From contig JAUXAB010000001.1 of assembly GCA_030615025.1 (NCBI GenBank), positions 1-64,000 of the forward strand: a stretch of DNA of 64,000 bases, given 5' to 3'. Of this stretch, positions 8,685-18,115 are shown in pieces. Positions within the stretch are counted from its first letter, which is position 1, and every line of letters begins with the position of its first letter. The DNA comes from Phycisphaerae bacterium. GTDB taxonomy: Bacteria; Planctomycetota; Phycisphaerae; Sedimentisphaerales; Anaerobacaceae. Both the position numbers and the translations under genes were made by a program. The notes beneath the pieces are model-generated. The model worked only from the letters and a program-made list of their open reading frames with translations. It searched no databases and was not told the DNA's origin.

Positions 8685-8862
8685 AGAGCCTATCCAAATA
8701 ACCCGCTCTATTGCGGCCGGCTGCAAAGCCCGATGCCTGCGTTGTCAGCCAAAAATGTTCTCAACGTGGAGAAAACCACGCCTCCGAGCATTTTTGGCCT
8801 GCCGCCTTGGCCTCGAACTTTTCGCTCGGCCTCATAACGACCCGGTTATTCGGATAAGCTCT
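8685..8862. mobile_element. MITE-like 178-bp element with terminal inverted repeats
   Basis: The ends AGAGCCTATCCAAATAACC (8685-8703) and the complement of 8844-8862 match at 17 of 19 positions. A second, inner inverted pair (GCCAAAAATG near 8750 and CATTTTTGGC near 8798) makes the element nearly fully palindromic. It has no coding capacity. I could not see a clear target-site duplication. It resembles a non-autonomous miniature inverted-repeat element; the mobilising transposase is not in the window. Confidence 0.7.
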
Positions 8863-9174
8863 AAGTCGGGGGTGTAAGAAACCGCCGATAAAACCGGGTG
8901 CTAAATACTATTTGGCCAACCTGGGGCCAAGACTGTATCGAATTGTAAATTGGCCTTAGAAGGCACATTATTATAAGAAAAGGTAATTATGTATTCAGCT
9001 ATGGTGATGCAAAAAAGGTTTAGGAAGATAACGGCGTAAAGTTGCCCTTTTTTTGTAACCTCTTTATTAACAACATCTTGTATTCTTCTATTCAGTAACG
9101 GTCACGATGTTTTGTGGTGCTTCTGGTGTCTGACCGTTGACTTAGGTGCTCTTTCCCATTATAATTAATATTTC
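8863..9174. other. Intergenic leader before folC, no gene
   Basis: I see no gene in this stretch. A GCCGATAA octamer at 8884 lacks a sigma-28 -35 element at the proper distance. The region just before the folC start is AT-rich (CCCATTATAATTAATATTTC) and has a TATAAT-like hexamer at about 9161. No convincing ribosome-binding site precedes the folC ATG, so that mRNA may be close to leaderless. Confidence 0.4.
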
Positions 9175-10608
9175 ATGGCAAAATCACTAAAAACAATCGG
9201 AAAGAAACGGACGAAAAAGAGCCCCTCTAAGGTTGCCAAAGTCAAAAGCAAGAAGGCTTTTAAGAACTACAAAGAGGCTATTAAGTACCTGTATGAGAGA
9301 ACTGACTACGAAAAGGAAAAGCATCTGCGATATAACGTTACGACGTTCAACCTTGAGAGGATGGAGAAACTGCTGTCTTTAGTAGGTAATCCCCACAAAA
9401 AAGTTCCTACAGTTCATATAGCCGGCACAAAAGGGAAGGGTTCGACCGCCACGATGCTGGCCAAGATGCTCGAGGCCAACGATTATACTGTTGGATTATA
9501 CACCTCGCCGCACGTCGTACACTTGCATGAGCGAATTGTGGTCAATTCAAAAATGATTAGCGAGCCGGAAATGCTTGGCTTGCTGAACCGCATTTATGCC
9601 CCGGTTGAGAAAATAGCCAAGACCGAGCAGGTCAGTTTCTTTGAGATTATGACGGCGCTGGCGTTCATGAATTTTGTAGATGCGGATGTTGATATTGCCG
9701 TGATTGAAACCGGCTTGGGCGGCAGATTGGACAGCACCAATGTTATTCGGCCCGAAGTCGTCGGAATAACAAGTTTGAGTATTGACCATCAGCATCAGCT
9801 TGGGGACACGATTGACAGCATTGCCAGGGAGAAGGCCGGTGTTTTCAAGCGTGGTGTGCCGGTTATTACTGTTGAGCAGGAGCCGGAGGCAATGCGTGTT
9901 CTAAGATTGCGTGCTACTGCCGTCAAGGCGCCGTTGAGCGTAACCGGCAGCGATATTGATTTTTCGCAACGATTTGAAACGTCGCGGGAGGACGGCCCAC
10001 ATACGAGAATCTGCCTGACGACACCAACGAGTAAATTTGAACACCTGCGAGTGCCGCTGTACGGCAAACATCAGGCCATCAACTGCGGTTTGGCCCTGGC
10101 TATGCTGGATAAACTCAAATCAAGCGGCTACGAAATAGATGACGAAAAGGCAACTGAGGGACTTAACGAGGTCTCGCTAACGGGCCGAATGGAGATGATT
10201 TGTGATGACCCGAGAATTATGATCGATGCTGCTCACAATGCGGCAAGTATCCGGGCCCTGATACATGCAATAGGTCAAAATATTCCCTACGATTCTATGG
10301 TGGTGATATTTGGCTGCAACAGTGACAAGGACGTTGAAGGGATGCTTCACGAATTGAGATATGGGGCTGACAAGGTTATTTTTACCCGCAGCAACTCGGC
10401 GAAAGCGATGTCCCCGGAAGAGCTGGCTGATATGTATACGGAAATGTGCGGCAAGATGTGCCAGACGGCTACAACTCTGGGTGAAGCACTGCGACTTGCG
10501 AAAAGCGCTGTCGACATGGAAGACTTGATTTGTATTACCGGCAGTTTTTATCTCATCGGCGAGGCCAAAATGCGCTTCCAGCCAACCCAATCACCTCCGA
10601 GCAGGTAA
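9175..10608 (+). CDS. folC: Folylpolyglutamate synthase / dihydrofolate synthase FolC
   Basis: This cytosolic Mur-ligase-family enzyme adds L-glutamate to dihydropteroate or folates using ATP. The P-loop is GTKGKGST (residues 84-91). Other family stretches are LYTSPHVVHLHERI, EIMTALAF, ETGLGGRLDSTN, SIDHQHQLG and MIDAAHNAASI. At 477 residues it is longer than the usual 420-440, because of a lysine-rich N-terminal extension of about 30 residues that is probably disordered. If that extension is not real, translation would begin at an inner codon, but no inner ATG lies near the domain start. It stands alone between the MITE-like element and rhaB. Confidence 0.93.
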   Translation: MAKSLKTIGKKRTKKSPSKVAKVKSKKAFKNYKEAIKYLYERTDYEKEKHLRYNVTTFNLERMEKLLSLVGNPHKKVPTVHIAGTKGKGSTATMLAKMLEANDYTVGLYTSPHVVHLHERIVVNSKMISEPEMLGLLNRIYAPVEKIAKTEQVSFFEIMTALAFMNFVDADVDIAVIETGLGGRLDSTNVIRPEVVGITSLSIDHQHQLGDTIDSIAREKAGVFKRGVPVITVEQEPEAMRVLRLRATAVKAPLSVTGSDIDFSQRFETSREDGPHTRICLTTPTSKFEHLRVPLYGKHQAINCGLALAMLDKLKSSGYEIDDEKATEGLNEVSLTGRMEMICDDPRIMIDAAHNAASIRALIHAIGQNIPYDSMVVIFGCNSDKDVEGMLHELRYGADKVIFTRSNSAKAMSPEELADMYTEMCGKMCQTATTLGEALRLAKSAVDMEDLICITGSFYLIGEAKMRFQPTQSPPSR

Positions 10609-10808
10609 CTGCCGGCCGTCCCTGGTCGCAAAATCCGTATTCGCATTGCGTATTGTCGTATAATTTTCCCAAATCAATTGGATTTTGTCCAGAAGTCTTG
10701 CTGCTGCACAAAGGTAGTTTCCATACCCACAAACATAATGGGCACGCCTTTATACTTCGATTTTCGATTTGCAATAACAAAGAATTTGGGTTATAAAATC
10801 GTTTCCTT

Positions 10809-10839
10809 GCTCGATACTTGATACTCGATGCTCGATATT
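10809..10839. repeat. CTCGATACTTGATA repeat before rhaB
   Basis: CTCGATACTTGATACTCGAT followed by GCTCGATATT belongs to the same word family as 5164-5228 and 41555-41623. It ends about 15 bases before the rhaB ribosome-binding site AAGGA. Confidence 0.55.
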
Positions 10840-10866
10840 AACGAACCAAACAATAAGGAATTGGCA

Positions 10867-12342
10867 ATGGCGGAAGCAAAGAAATATATCGCGGTTGACC
10901 TCGGCGCCGAGAGCGGCAGAGTGATGCTCGGCTCGGTCTCGGCTGATAAACTTGCTCTTGAGGACATACATCGCTTCAGCAACGGCCCAATTGAAGAGAA
11001 CGACACACTCCGCTGGGATTTTGACAAGCTGCTTTCAGAGGTAAAAACCGGCATAAGTAAAGCGGTAAAAAAAACAGGAAGTGGAGTATCAGGTATCGGC
11101 GTCGATAGCTGGGGCGTTGATTTCGGCCTGCTGGATGCCGATGGAAAACTGATTGAGAGTCCATATCATTACCGCGACAAACGAACCAACGGAATGCTGG
11201 AGAAGGCATTCGAGATAATGGGCAAACGCGAAATCTATGAAAGCACCGGCATCCAGTTTATGCAGCTAAATTCCTTGTATCAGGTACTCGCGATGCGCCT
11301 GGCAAATTCGGAAGCCCTGAGCAAAACCAAAAAACTAATCTTTATAGGTGATTTGTTCTCGTACTATTTATGCGGCGAAGCTTTCGGCGAATACAGCCTG
11401 GCAAGCACTTCACAAATGATGGACATGAAAACGGGACAATGGTCGAAGGCGATTTTCGATAAGCTGTCTCTGCCGATTGAGATTATGCCGGACATCATCG
11501 ACACAGGCACAGTTGTAGGCCGGTTAACCAAACCAATCGCAGACGAACTCGGGTGCACCCAGATTCCTGTTATCGCAACCGCCTCACACGATACCGCTTC
11601 TGCTGTCGCCGCGGTGCCGGCTGAAGAGAATAAGAAGTGGGCGTATCTGTCGTCGGGGACGTGGAGTCTTATGGGTGTTGAAGTACCTCGGGCAATTGTA
11701 AATGATAAGAGCTTCAAATATGAGTTCACGAACGAAGGAGGAGTCGAGAATACGATTCGGCTTTTGAAGAACATAATGGGTTTGTGGCTGATGCAGGAAT
11801 GTCGAAGACAATGGCAGAAAGACGGGACTGAGTTATCGTATGCAGAGATGACCGAGATGGCCCAAAAGGCCGAGCCTTTTGTCTGCCATATTGAGCCTGA
11901 TAACAGCGCGTTTCTTGCGCCCGGGGACATGCCGAAGAGGATAAATGATTACCTCGCTGAGACAGGGCAAATGACAATCCATGACAAGGGGCAGATGATA
12001 AGAGTGATACTGGAAAGTCTTTCGCTTAAGTATCGCTTTGTGCTGGAAGCCATCGAAGAGGTGATAGCACATCCGATTGAGGTATTGCACATTGTTGGCG
12101 GGGGGATACAAAATGAATTGTTGTGTCAGTTTACAGCCAATGCAATCGGCAGGAAGGTAATCGCAGGGCCGATAGAGGCGACAGCGAGCGGCAATCTTTT
12201 GATACAGGCCAAGGCGGCGGGACAGATAAAAACATTGGACGAGCTGAGGAAAATTGTCCGCAATTCATTTGAGCTAAAAGAGTATCAGCCGCAGGAAGCA
12301 TCACTCTGGGAACAACAATACAAGAAAGTGTACAAGTCATAA
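10867..12342 (+). CDS. rhaB: Rhamnulokinase RhaB
   Basis: This FGGY-family kinase phosphorylates L-rhamnulose to L-rhamnulose-1-phosphate with ATP in the cytoplasm. Visible signatures are YIAVDLGAESGRVMLGS (phosphate 1 loop at the N-terminus), GVDSWGVDFGLLD, YHYRDKRT, ASHDTASAV, YLSSGTWSLMGVE and HIVGGGIQNELLCQ plus ATASGNLL near the C-terminus. Starting at the ATG at 10867 (AAGGA upstream) gives 491 residues, the usual size. An earlier ATG at 10828 lies inside a repeat and would add a non-conserved tail. It is the first gene of a plus-strand deoxysugar region that also holds rhaA and the aldolase fusion. Confidence 0.93.
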   Translation: MAEAKKYIAVDLGAESGRVMLGSVSADKLALEDIHRFSNGPIEENDTLRWDFDKLLSEVKTGISKAVKKTGSGVSGIGVDSWGVDFGLLDADGKLIESPYHYRDKRTNGMLEKAFEIMGKREIYESTGIQFMQLNSLYQVLAMRLANSEALSKTKKLIFIGDLFSYYLCGEAFGEYSLASTSQMMDMKTGQWSKAIFDKLSLPIEIMPDIIDTGTVVGRLTKPIADELGCTQIPVIATASHDTASAVAAVPAEENKKWAYLSSGTWSLMGVEVPRAIVNDKSFKYEFTNEGGVENTIRLLKNIMGLWLMQECRRQWQKDGTELSYAEMTEMAQKAEPFVCHIEPDNSAFLAPGDMPKRINDYLAETGQMTIHDKGQMIRVILESLSLKYRFVLEAIEEVIAHPIEVLHIVGGGIQNELLCQFTANAIGRKVIAGPIEATASGNLLIQAKAAGQIKTLDELRKIVRNSFELKEYQPQEASLWEQQYKKVYKS

Positions 12343-12388
12343 GTGTACTACTTTTTTTACTCTTATTGGCTGACGGCAGTATGCCGGT

Positions 12389-13729
12389 ATGGAAAGGGAT
12401 ATTTTGATTGAAGAGCTTGAGCAAAAGCTCGATAGTTTTGATTCTGCAGAAAGAAAGCAAGCTCTGTCTGCACTATGTGAAAAAGTTCGGGCGGGCGAAA
12501 TTACTTTGCCGGAGCCCGGCACGGATGTCAACCTGCATTGCCATACCTTCTTCTCTTACAATAGTTACGGCTATTCGCCGAGCAAATTTGCGTGGCTGGC
12601 CCGCAGGCGTGGGCTGGCTGTTGCGGGGGTGGTGGATTTTGATGTGCTCGATGCTCTTGAAGAATTTCTTGAAGCGGCAAGAATGCTCGGTCTGAAAGGC
12701 TGCGCCGGCTTGGAGACACGGGTTTTTGTGCCGGAATTTTCGGATAGAGTGATGACTTCGCCCGGTGAGCCGGGTATTACGTACCATATGGGTGTAGGGT
12801 TCCCAAGTGCTAAGCTGCAAGGCCGGCTGAAGGAGTTTTTGCTTAATCTCCGTAAAACTGCCCAGCAGAGAAACCGGGATTTGATGGGCCGAGTGAACAA
12901 GCATCTTCGGCCTGTGGAATTGGATTACGAGCGGGACGTGCTTGTTCTGACGCCATCGGGCAACCCGACCGAGCGTCATATTTGTCTGGCCTTCTCCCGC
13001 AAAGCCAGAGAAATCTTCGATGATGATAATGCGCTGCAGCAGTTCTGGTCTGAGAAATTGGGCGTCGAGGGCAAATCGTTAGAATTACCTGAGGGCAGAG
13101 AATTGCTGAATACGATTCGAGCAAAAACCATGAAGCGCGGCGGTGTCGGGTATGTGGTGCCCGACAAAGGCTCGTTCCCATTGATGGCCGATACCAATCG
13201 GTTTGTGCTTGCTGCCGGGGGCATCCCTACTATGACGTGGCTTGACGGCACCAGCGATGGGGAAAAGGCAATTGAAGAGCTCCTGGAAGTGGGCAGAGCT
13301 GCCGGCGCGGCGGCAATCAATATTATTCCTGACCGCAATTATGGAGTGGGGCCCGGGGACGAGAAGGTGGAGAACCTCTACCAGGTAGTGGAATTGGCCC
13401 AAAAGCTGCATTTGCCTGTTGTCGTCGGGACGGAAATGAACAGCCCGGGGCAAAAATTTGTGGATAGTTTCGATAGCGAGGAGCTCTCGCCGTTGGTACC
13501 GGTATTCTTAAAAGGTGCGCATATTGTTTATGCCCATTCGGTGCTTCAACAAAAATGTGGGCTGGGATATACAAGCGATTGGGCCAAGAAAAATTTTGAA
13601 AGCGTTGCGGAGAAAAATGAATTCTTCCAAATGCTTGGAAGCACACTTGAGCCGGAAAAGGAAGATAAACTTAGCACTTTAAGTGAGGATGTAACCGCTA
13701 AGGAAATATTAGACAAGATTAGCAATTGA
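12389..13729 (+). CDS. PHP-domain protein, function unknown
   Basis: The 446-residue protein contains a PHP-type metal-dependent phosphoesterase start, VNLHCHTFFSYN (the HxH metal motif), then GVVDFDVLDALEEFLEAA and GCAGLETRVF, which fit the next metal ligands. The C-terminal half includes GVGPGDEKVENLY and VVVGTEMNSPG. It is not a DNA polymerase X or histidinol phosphatase by length or motif. Its position between rhaB and a dehydrogenase suggests a role in sugar metabolism, but the substrate is unknown. The ribosome-binding site is weak. Confidence 0.8.
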   Translation: MERDILIEELEQKLDSFDSAERKQALSALCEKVRAGEITLPEPGTDVNLHCHTFFSYNSYGYSPSKFAWLARRRGLAVAGVVDFDVLDALEEFLEAARMLGLKGCAGLETRVFVPEFSDRVMTSPGEPGITYHMGVGFPSAKLQGRLKEFLLNLRKTAQQRNRDLMGRVNKHLRPVELDYERDVLVLTPSGNPTERHICLAFSRKAREIFDDDNALQQFWSEKLGVEGKSLELPEGRELLNTIRAKTMKRGGVGYVVPDKGSFPLMADTNRFVLAAGGIPTMTWLDGTSDGEKAIEELLEVGRAAGAAAINIIPDRNYGVGPGDEKVENLYQVVELAQKLHLPVVVGTEMNSPGQKFVDSFDSEELSPLVPVFLKGAHIVYAHSVLQQKCGLGYTSDWAKKNFESVAEKNEFFQMLGSTLEPEKEDKLSTLSEDVTAKEILDKISN

Positions 13730-13737
13730 CAGGGACC

Positions 13738-13795
13738 GTCATTGCGAGGCCTGGTAGAGTTTTGTTCGGTGGGCTAAAGCCCACCCTACGAAACT
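13738..13795. repeat. GTCATTGCGAGG fragment plus GGTGGGCT palindrome
   Basis: The segment holds GTCATTGCGAGGCCTG, related to the larger repeat at 37920-38020, followed by GGTGGGCT-AA-AGCCCACC, a perfect 8-bp stem with a 2-base loop. It fills the gap between the PHP gene and the dehydrogenase gene. Confidence 0.55.
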
Positions 13796-13834
13796 GGATA
13801 AAGTCGGTGGCTGACGATGAGGGAAGTAAAGATT

Positions 13835-15529
13835 ATGGCAAACATCCCGGAAACGCAATATGCTGTGCAGCTGGTTGGTCCTGACGAGCTTGTTTTGAAT
13901 AAATCCAAAGAGGTTTTCAGGCCCGGTCGGCATCAGATTCTTTGCAGGGTGGAAGTGGTCGGGCTGTGTTTTTCCGACCTTAAATTGCTCAAGCAATTTT
14001 CCTCACATGTTCGCAAAAGTGAAATAGTTTCCGGGATTGACCCTGAAATACTCGAAGAGATACCCAGCTATGTCCCCGGCCAGAAGCCGACTGTTCCCGG
14101 TCACGAAACGGTGGTGAGAATTGAAGCGGTTGGGCCCGGCGTAGAAGGCTTTAAGCCCGGCGGCCGTTTCCTTGTCCAAACCGATTACCGTTGGCTGGCA
14201 ACCGGCAGCTCTAACGGCGCCTTCGGATATAACTTTGAAGGTGCTCTTCAGGAATACGTGCTGATGGATGAAAGGGTCATAACCTCGCCGGCAGGCGAGT
14301 CTACGCTGATACCGGTTTCAGAGGAGCTTTCGGGCTCGGCCATAGCCCTGGTCGAGCCGTGGGCCTGCGTTGAAGATGCCTATGCCTCGAGCGAACGGAC
14401 GACTTTGAAATCAGACGGGCAGATGCTTATAGCTGCCGATACAGAGGTTACTAAGGATGCTTTTCGGAATTTGTTTAATCGCTACGGTAAGCCGGCTGAA
14501 ATAACATGGGTTGCAGTAGGGGCGGTTCGCGAACCGCCCGTACTAAAATTGGATGTACCCGTTAAAAAAGGTGCAAACATATCAGGGCTTACAGATTTTA
14601 CTTATGACGATATAATCTACTTCGGCAGCTCTGCCGAAACTGTCGAAGCGTTGTTTGCAAAGGTTGCTGCAGGAGGACTGTTGAATATCGTTCTTTGCGG
14701 CGGTAAACTCGGTCAAGATGTTGTTACTATGGTGGGCCGGGTCCACTACGGTCGTATTCGGATAGTGGGCACCACAGGAACGGAGCCGGCTGATTCTATG
14801 GAAGTAATTCCCGAGGCCGACGAGATTCGGGCAGGTGACAGGATTAATGTCATCGGCGCAGGTGGACCTATGGGTACAATGCACGTGATACGAAACATCC
14901 TGCTAAATAGAGACGGGGGTATTGAAGGTGTCAGCGTTTTCGCAGGGGATTTGGACGATACGAGACTGGACATATTGACAAGAATTGCTGCGCCGCTGGC
15001 TGAGAAAAATGGGGTTGAGTATAAGCCGTACAATCCCACCAAAGAGAAAATTGCGGCCTCTTTCGATTATACGGTTTTGATGGTACCGGTGCCTGATTTG
15101 GTTGCTGCTTCGGTGCACAGTGCCGCCGAGCGGGGCCTGATAAACATCTTTGCGGGCATTGGCGCCACGGTTACCGGCAAGATTGACCTGGATTCCTACA
15201 TTGAGAAAAAGTTATATTTTATTGGGACAAGCGGCTCCACTTTGGATGATATGAAACGAATGCTGGCGGAAGCCGAATCCGGCAGACTCGATACCAATGT
15301 CAGCGTTGCGGCCATTAGTGGGCTTGAGGGTGCGACCGAAGGGATTCGGGCCGTTGAGAGCAGGTCAATAGCAGGCAAGATAATCGTTTATCCGTGCTGC
15401 CGCGGTCTGGGGCTGGTGATGCTGGAAGAGCTGAGTGAAAAAATGCCGGAGGTAGGTGGGTGTTTGAATAACGGTTTGTGGACGAAGAAGGCGGAACAGA
15501 AACTGTTGGGAATGTATCAAAATTCATAG
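13835..15529 (+). CDS. Zinc-type alcohol dehydrogenase family protein, long form
   Basis: This MDR-superfamily oxidoreductase has 564 residues from the ATG at 13835 (GAGGGA 8-11 bases before). A catalytic zinc site is suggested by GLCFSDL (Cys) and VPGHETV (Gly-His-Glu), with EPWACVEDAY later. The second half has a Rossmann motif VIGAGGPMGTMHV. The protein is some 200 residues longer than common members because an extra alpha/beta segment (about 200-320) precedes that motif. This resembles sugar-phosphate reductases of the sorbose-1-phosphate type. A 20-bp perfect palindrome is read in frame at about residues 229-235. In this neighbourhood it could reduce lactaldehyde or oxidise a sugar intermediate (inference). 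Confidence 0.8.
   Translation: MANIPETQYAVQLVGPDELVLNKSKEVFRPGRHQILCRVEVVGLCFSDLKLLKQFSSHVRKSEIVSGIDPEILEEIPSYVPGQKPTVPGHETVVRIEAVGPGVEGFKPGGRFLVQTDYRWLATGSSNGAFGYNFEGALQEYVLMDERVITSPAGESTLIPVSEELSGSAIALVEPWACVEDAYASSERTTLKSDGQMLIAADTEVTKDAFRNLFNRYGKPAEITWVAVGAVREPPVLKLDVPVKKGANISGLTDFTYDDIIYFGSSAETVEALFAKVAAGGLLNIVLCGGKLGQDVVTMVGRVHYGRIRIVGTTGTEPADSMEVIPEADEIRAGDRINVIGAGGPMGTMHVIRNILLNRDGGIEGVSVFAGDLDDTRLDILTRIAAPLAEKNGVEYKPYNPTKEKIAASFDYTVLMVPVPDLVAASVHSAAERGLINIFAGIGATVTGKIDLDSYIEKKLYFIGTSGSTLDDMKRMLAEAESGRLDTNVSVAAISGLEGATEGIRAVESRSIAGKIIVYPCCRGLGLVMLEELSEKMPEVGGCLNNGLWTKKAEQKLLGMYQNS
14520..14539. repeat. Perfect 20-bp palindrome inside a coding region
   Basis: GGGCGGTTCGCGAACCGCCC equals its own reverse complement. 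It lies in frame within the dehydrogenase gene and contributes the residues GAVREPP. Flanking GTA and GTAC extend the symmetry imperfectly. Confidence 0.85.
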
Positions 15530-15573
15530 AAACAAAGGTAAAAGAAGTTAATGAATGAAGAAAGGAACAGATT

Positions 15574-16746
15574 ATGGAAAAACACACAGCAATCAGGCAA
15601 CAATTGAACAAGCGAATTTGGCTTTTCTGCGGACTCTTGTCGGTTATCTTTTTGTCTACTGGGTGCTCCGGGCACAAATCGGGATTCAACGGTTTGAAAA
15701 TGAACATGGGAAATCTGCCTCGCCTGTCACACGCTAAGACTCGGTCAATCAGTCCGGAGAGCTTCACCGGCGAGAAGGGCAAGGGAGGGATGGCAACAGA
15801 GGGCACCGGGGCCAACGCGGCACGTGAGTTAGGACAGAGTTGGAAAGTCTCGCCGTCGGTCAGGATAAAGGCAGGGCAGACTTTCGTGATGGCCGATATC
15901 GAAGGGGCCGGCGCGATACAGCACATCTGGATGACTCCGACAGGTGACAATCGTATGAATATCCTGAGAATTTACTGGGACGGCGAGGAGAATCCCTCCG
16001 TTGAGTGCCCAGCCGGAGACTTCTTCGTGTGCGGCATGGGCCAGTATATTAAGGTGACCTCGCTGGCTGTTTGTGTTAATCCAAAGAGCGGATTCAACTG
16101 TTATTGGATGATGCCGTTTCGAAAGCGATGCAGGATTACTATGACCAATATCGATGAGAAGCCGATGACGCTATATTACCAGATCGATTACACATTGACC
16201 GATGTTCCGCAAGATTTGGCTTACTTTCACGCACAGTTTCGGCGTGTTAATCCATTGCCCTACAAAGAAGACTACACCATTGTTGATGGCATACGTGGAC
16301 AAGGGCAATACGTAGGAACGTATATGATATGGGGCTCGAACAGCCCCGGCTGGTGGGGTGAAGGTGAGATTAAATTCTTTATGGATGGGGACAAGAAATT
16401 CCCGACAATCTGCGGGACAGGGACAGAAGATTATTTCTGCGGCTCTTACGGATTTGATAATCCCAAGGGCGGTGGGTATCAGGAATTCAACACGCCTTAT
16501 GCGGGTATGCCGCAGGTTATAAAGTCTGAAACGCAGCCGCGTTTCGGGCTGTACCGCTGGCATATTATGGATCCAATCAGATTCGAGGAGGACCTGAAAG
16601 TAACGATGCAGGCATTAGGATGGCAAAGTGGCGGGAGGTATCTGCCTCTCAAGGATGACCTCTCTTCCGTTGCGTTCTGGTACCAAACTGAGCCACACGC
16701 TGGTTTTCCAAAACTGCCTGATAAAGATTCGTTGAAAATCAAGTAG
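15574..16746 (+). CDS. GH172 / DUF2961 family lipoprotein
   Basis: The 390-residue protein carries a lipoprotein signal: basic start, hydrophobic IWLFCGLLSVIFLSTGC, and Cys at residue 31 as the probable lipidation site. The DUF2961 hallmark GTGTEDYFCGSYGF is present, with IQHIWMTPTGD and LRIYWDGEENPSVE, as in glycoside hydrolase family 172. That family includes enzymes acting on alpha-fructofuranosides and alpha-D-arabinofuranosides. The likely site is the periplasm or outer-membrane face. Its place among rhamnose genes suggests release of sugars from a polysaccharide (inference). AAAGGA precedes the chosen ATG. Confidence 0.87.
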   Translation: MEKHTAIRQQLNKRIWLFCGLLSVIFLSTGCSGHKSGFNGLKMNMGNLPRLSHAKTRSISPESFTGEKGKGGMATEGTGANAARELGQSWKVSPSVRIKAGQTFVMADIEGAGAIQHIWMTPTGDNRMNILRIYWDGEENPSVECPAGDFFVCGMGQYIKVTSLAVCVNPKSGFNCYWMMPFRKRCRITMTNIDEKPMTLYYQIDYTLTDVPQDLAYFHAQFRRVNPLPYKEDYTIVDGIRGQGQYVGTYMIWGSNSPGWWGEGEIKFFMDGDKKFPTICGTGTEDYFCGSYGFDNPKGGGYQEFNTPYAGMPQVIKSETQPRFGLYRWHIMDPIRFEEDLKVTMQALGWQSGGRYLPLKDDLSSVAFWYQTEPHAGFPKLPDKDSLKIK

Positions 16747-16808
16747 CGATTCTAAGTTTTGAATTACAGTTTTCGTTTTTATTTCCTGCGTGAGGGATTT
16801 GAGACAAG

Positions 16809-18077
16809 ATGAGTGATTCGAAAGGGATTGAAAGAGCATACGAGTCAGCGCGGCAGCGTTACGCTGAGCTTGGCGTCGACACCGACAAGGCGATAGAACG
16901 GCTGGGCAAGATAGCAATATCGCTGCACTGCTGGCAGGGAGATGACGTGGGCGGGTTTGAAAGCAGCGTCAGTACCCTCAGCGGTGGAGGCCTGGTGGCC
17001 ACTGGTGCCTATCCCGGCAGGGCACGAAGCGCCTGCGAGCTGCGAGCGGATATGGAAAAGGCGATGAGTCTAATACCGGGCAAGCACCGGCTGAACCTGC
17101 ACGCAATGTACGCGGAAACGGGCGGCAAAGTAGACCGTAACGAGCTGACAGCGGAGCATTTTGCGGCCTGGATTGATTGGGCGAAAGCAAAAGGCCTGGG
17201 GATGGATTTTAACGGGACATTTTTTTCGCATCCGAAGGCCGAAAGCGGTTTCACGCTGGCCAGTGCCGATGAAGGTGAACGCCGCTTCTGGGTGGAGCAC
17301 GGGATTGCGTGCCGGAAGATCAGCGAGCAGATTGGGCGGCAGCTCGGAAGTGCGTGTGTGACAAACGTGTGGATTCCGGATGGGTACAAGGACATTCCTG
17401 TGGACCGCAAAGGTCCTCGACAGCGGCTTAGAAAATCGCTCGATGAGATATTCGCCGAAAAGATAGACCGCAGGTGGCTTTTAGATTCTGTTGAAAGCAA
17501 ACTCTTCGGCATCGGCTCGGAAAGCTATGTTGTCGGCTCGCATGAGTTTTATCTGGGTTATGCCGTCCAAAATAACATTTTACTTTGTCTGGACACGGGA
17601 CATTTTCATCCGACGGAGGAAATTTGCGATAAGATATCATCGGTAATGGCGTTTCTTGATGAGATACTGCTTCATGTCAGCAGGGGTGTCCGCTGGGACA
17701 GTGACCATGTAGTTATCCTCTCGGACGAGCTGCGCGGCCTCGCCGAAGAGATAGTGCGGGGCGATTACCTTGAAAGGGTGCATATCGGGCTCGATTTTTT
17801 TGACGCCAGTATTAACCGGGTGGCGGCCTGGGTGATAGGCAGCCGCTGTATGCTCAAGGCCCTCTTGATTGCGCTGCTGGAGCCGACGGACAAGCTGCGT
17901 GAGTTCGAGCATAGCGGTGACTTTACCTCGCGGCTGGCGATACTGGAGGAGCTAAAGACGCTGCCCTTCGGGGCGGTGTGGGATTATGACTGCAGCAAAA
18001 TGGAAGTTCCGGCAGGTGACGCCTGGCTCAAGGAGATAAAAGATTATGAAGCCCGGGTGACCAGTAAACGTAATTGA
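16809..18077 (+). CDS. rhaA: L-rhamnose isomerase RhaA
   Basis: This cytosolic metal-dependent isomerase converts L-rhamnose to L-rhamnulose, the substrate of the RhaB encoded upstream. The 422-residue length matches the family. Recognisable stretches are [15 protein letters not shown] near the N-terminus, [55 protein letters not shown] and [19 protein letters not shown] precedes the ATG at about 11 bases. The gene follows the GH172 lipoprotein by 62 bases and precedes the permease by 38, consistent with one operon. Confidence 0.95.
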   Translation: MSDSKGIERAYESARQRYAELGVDTDKAIERLGKIAISLHCWQGDDVGGFESSVSTLSGGGLVATGAYPGRARSACELRADMEKAMSLIPGKHRLNLHAMYAETGGKVDRNELTAEHFAAWIDWAKAKGLGMDFNGTFFSHPKAESGFTLASADEGERRFWVEHGIACRKISEQIGRQLGSACVTNVWIPDGYKDIPVDRKGPRQRLRKSLDEIFAEKIDRRWLLDSVESKLFGIGSESYVVGSHEFYLGYAVQNNILLCLDTGHFHPTEEICDKISSVMAFLDEILLHVSRGVRWDSDHVVILSDELRGLAEEIVRGDYLERVHIGLDFFDASINRVAAWVIGSRCMLKALLIALLEPTDKLREFEHSGDFTSRLAILEELKTLPFGAVWDYDCSKMEVPAGDAWLKEIKDYEARVTSKRN

Positions 18078-18098
18078 TGATTGACAATTGACAATAGA
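18074..18098. repeat. TTGATGATTGACAATTGAC repeat before permease
   Basis: A short copy of the ATTGATTATTGATAATTG family overlaps the rhaA stop and ends a few bases before the AAAGGA ribosome-binding site of the permease gene. Confidence 0.45.
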
Positions 18099-18115
18099 AG
18101 TGAAAGGATAAGAAG

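Noticed and set aside
8884-8891. GCCGATAA octamer as a second sigma-28 promoter
   Set aside because: There is no TAAA at 15 bases upstream and the next gene is folC, with no flagellar relation.
12389-13729. DNA polymerase X or histidinol phosphatase
   Set aside because: The PHP start is present, but length and the C-terminal half fit neither family.
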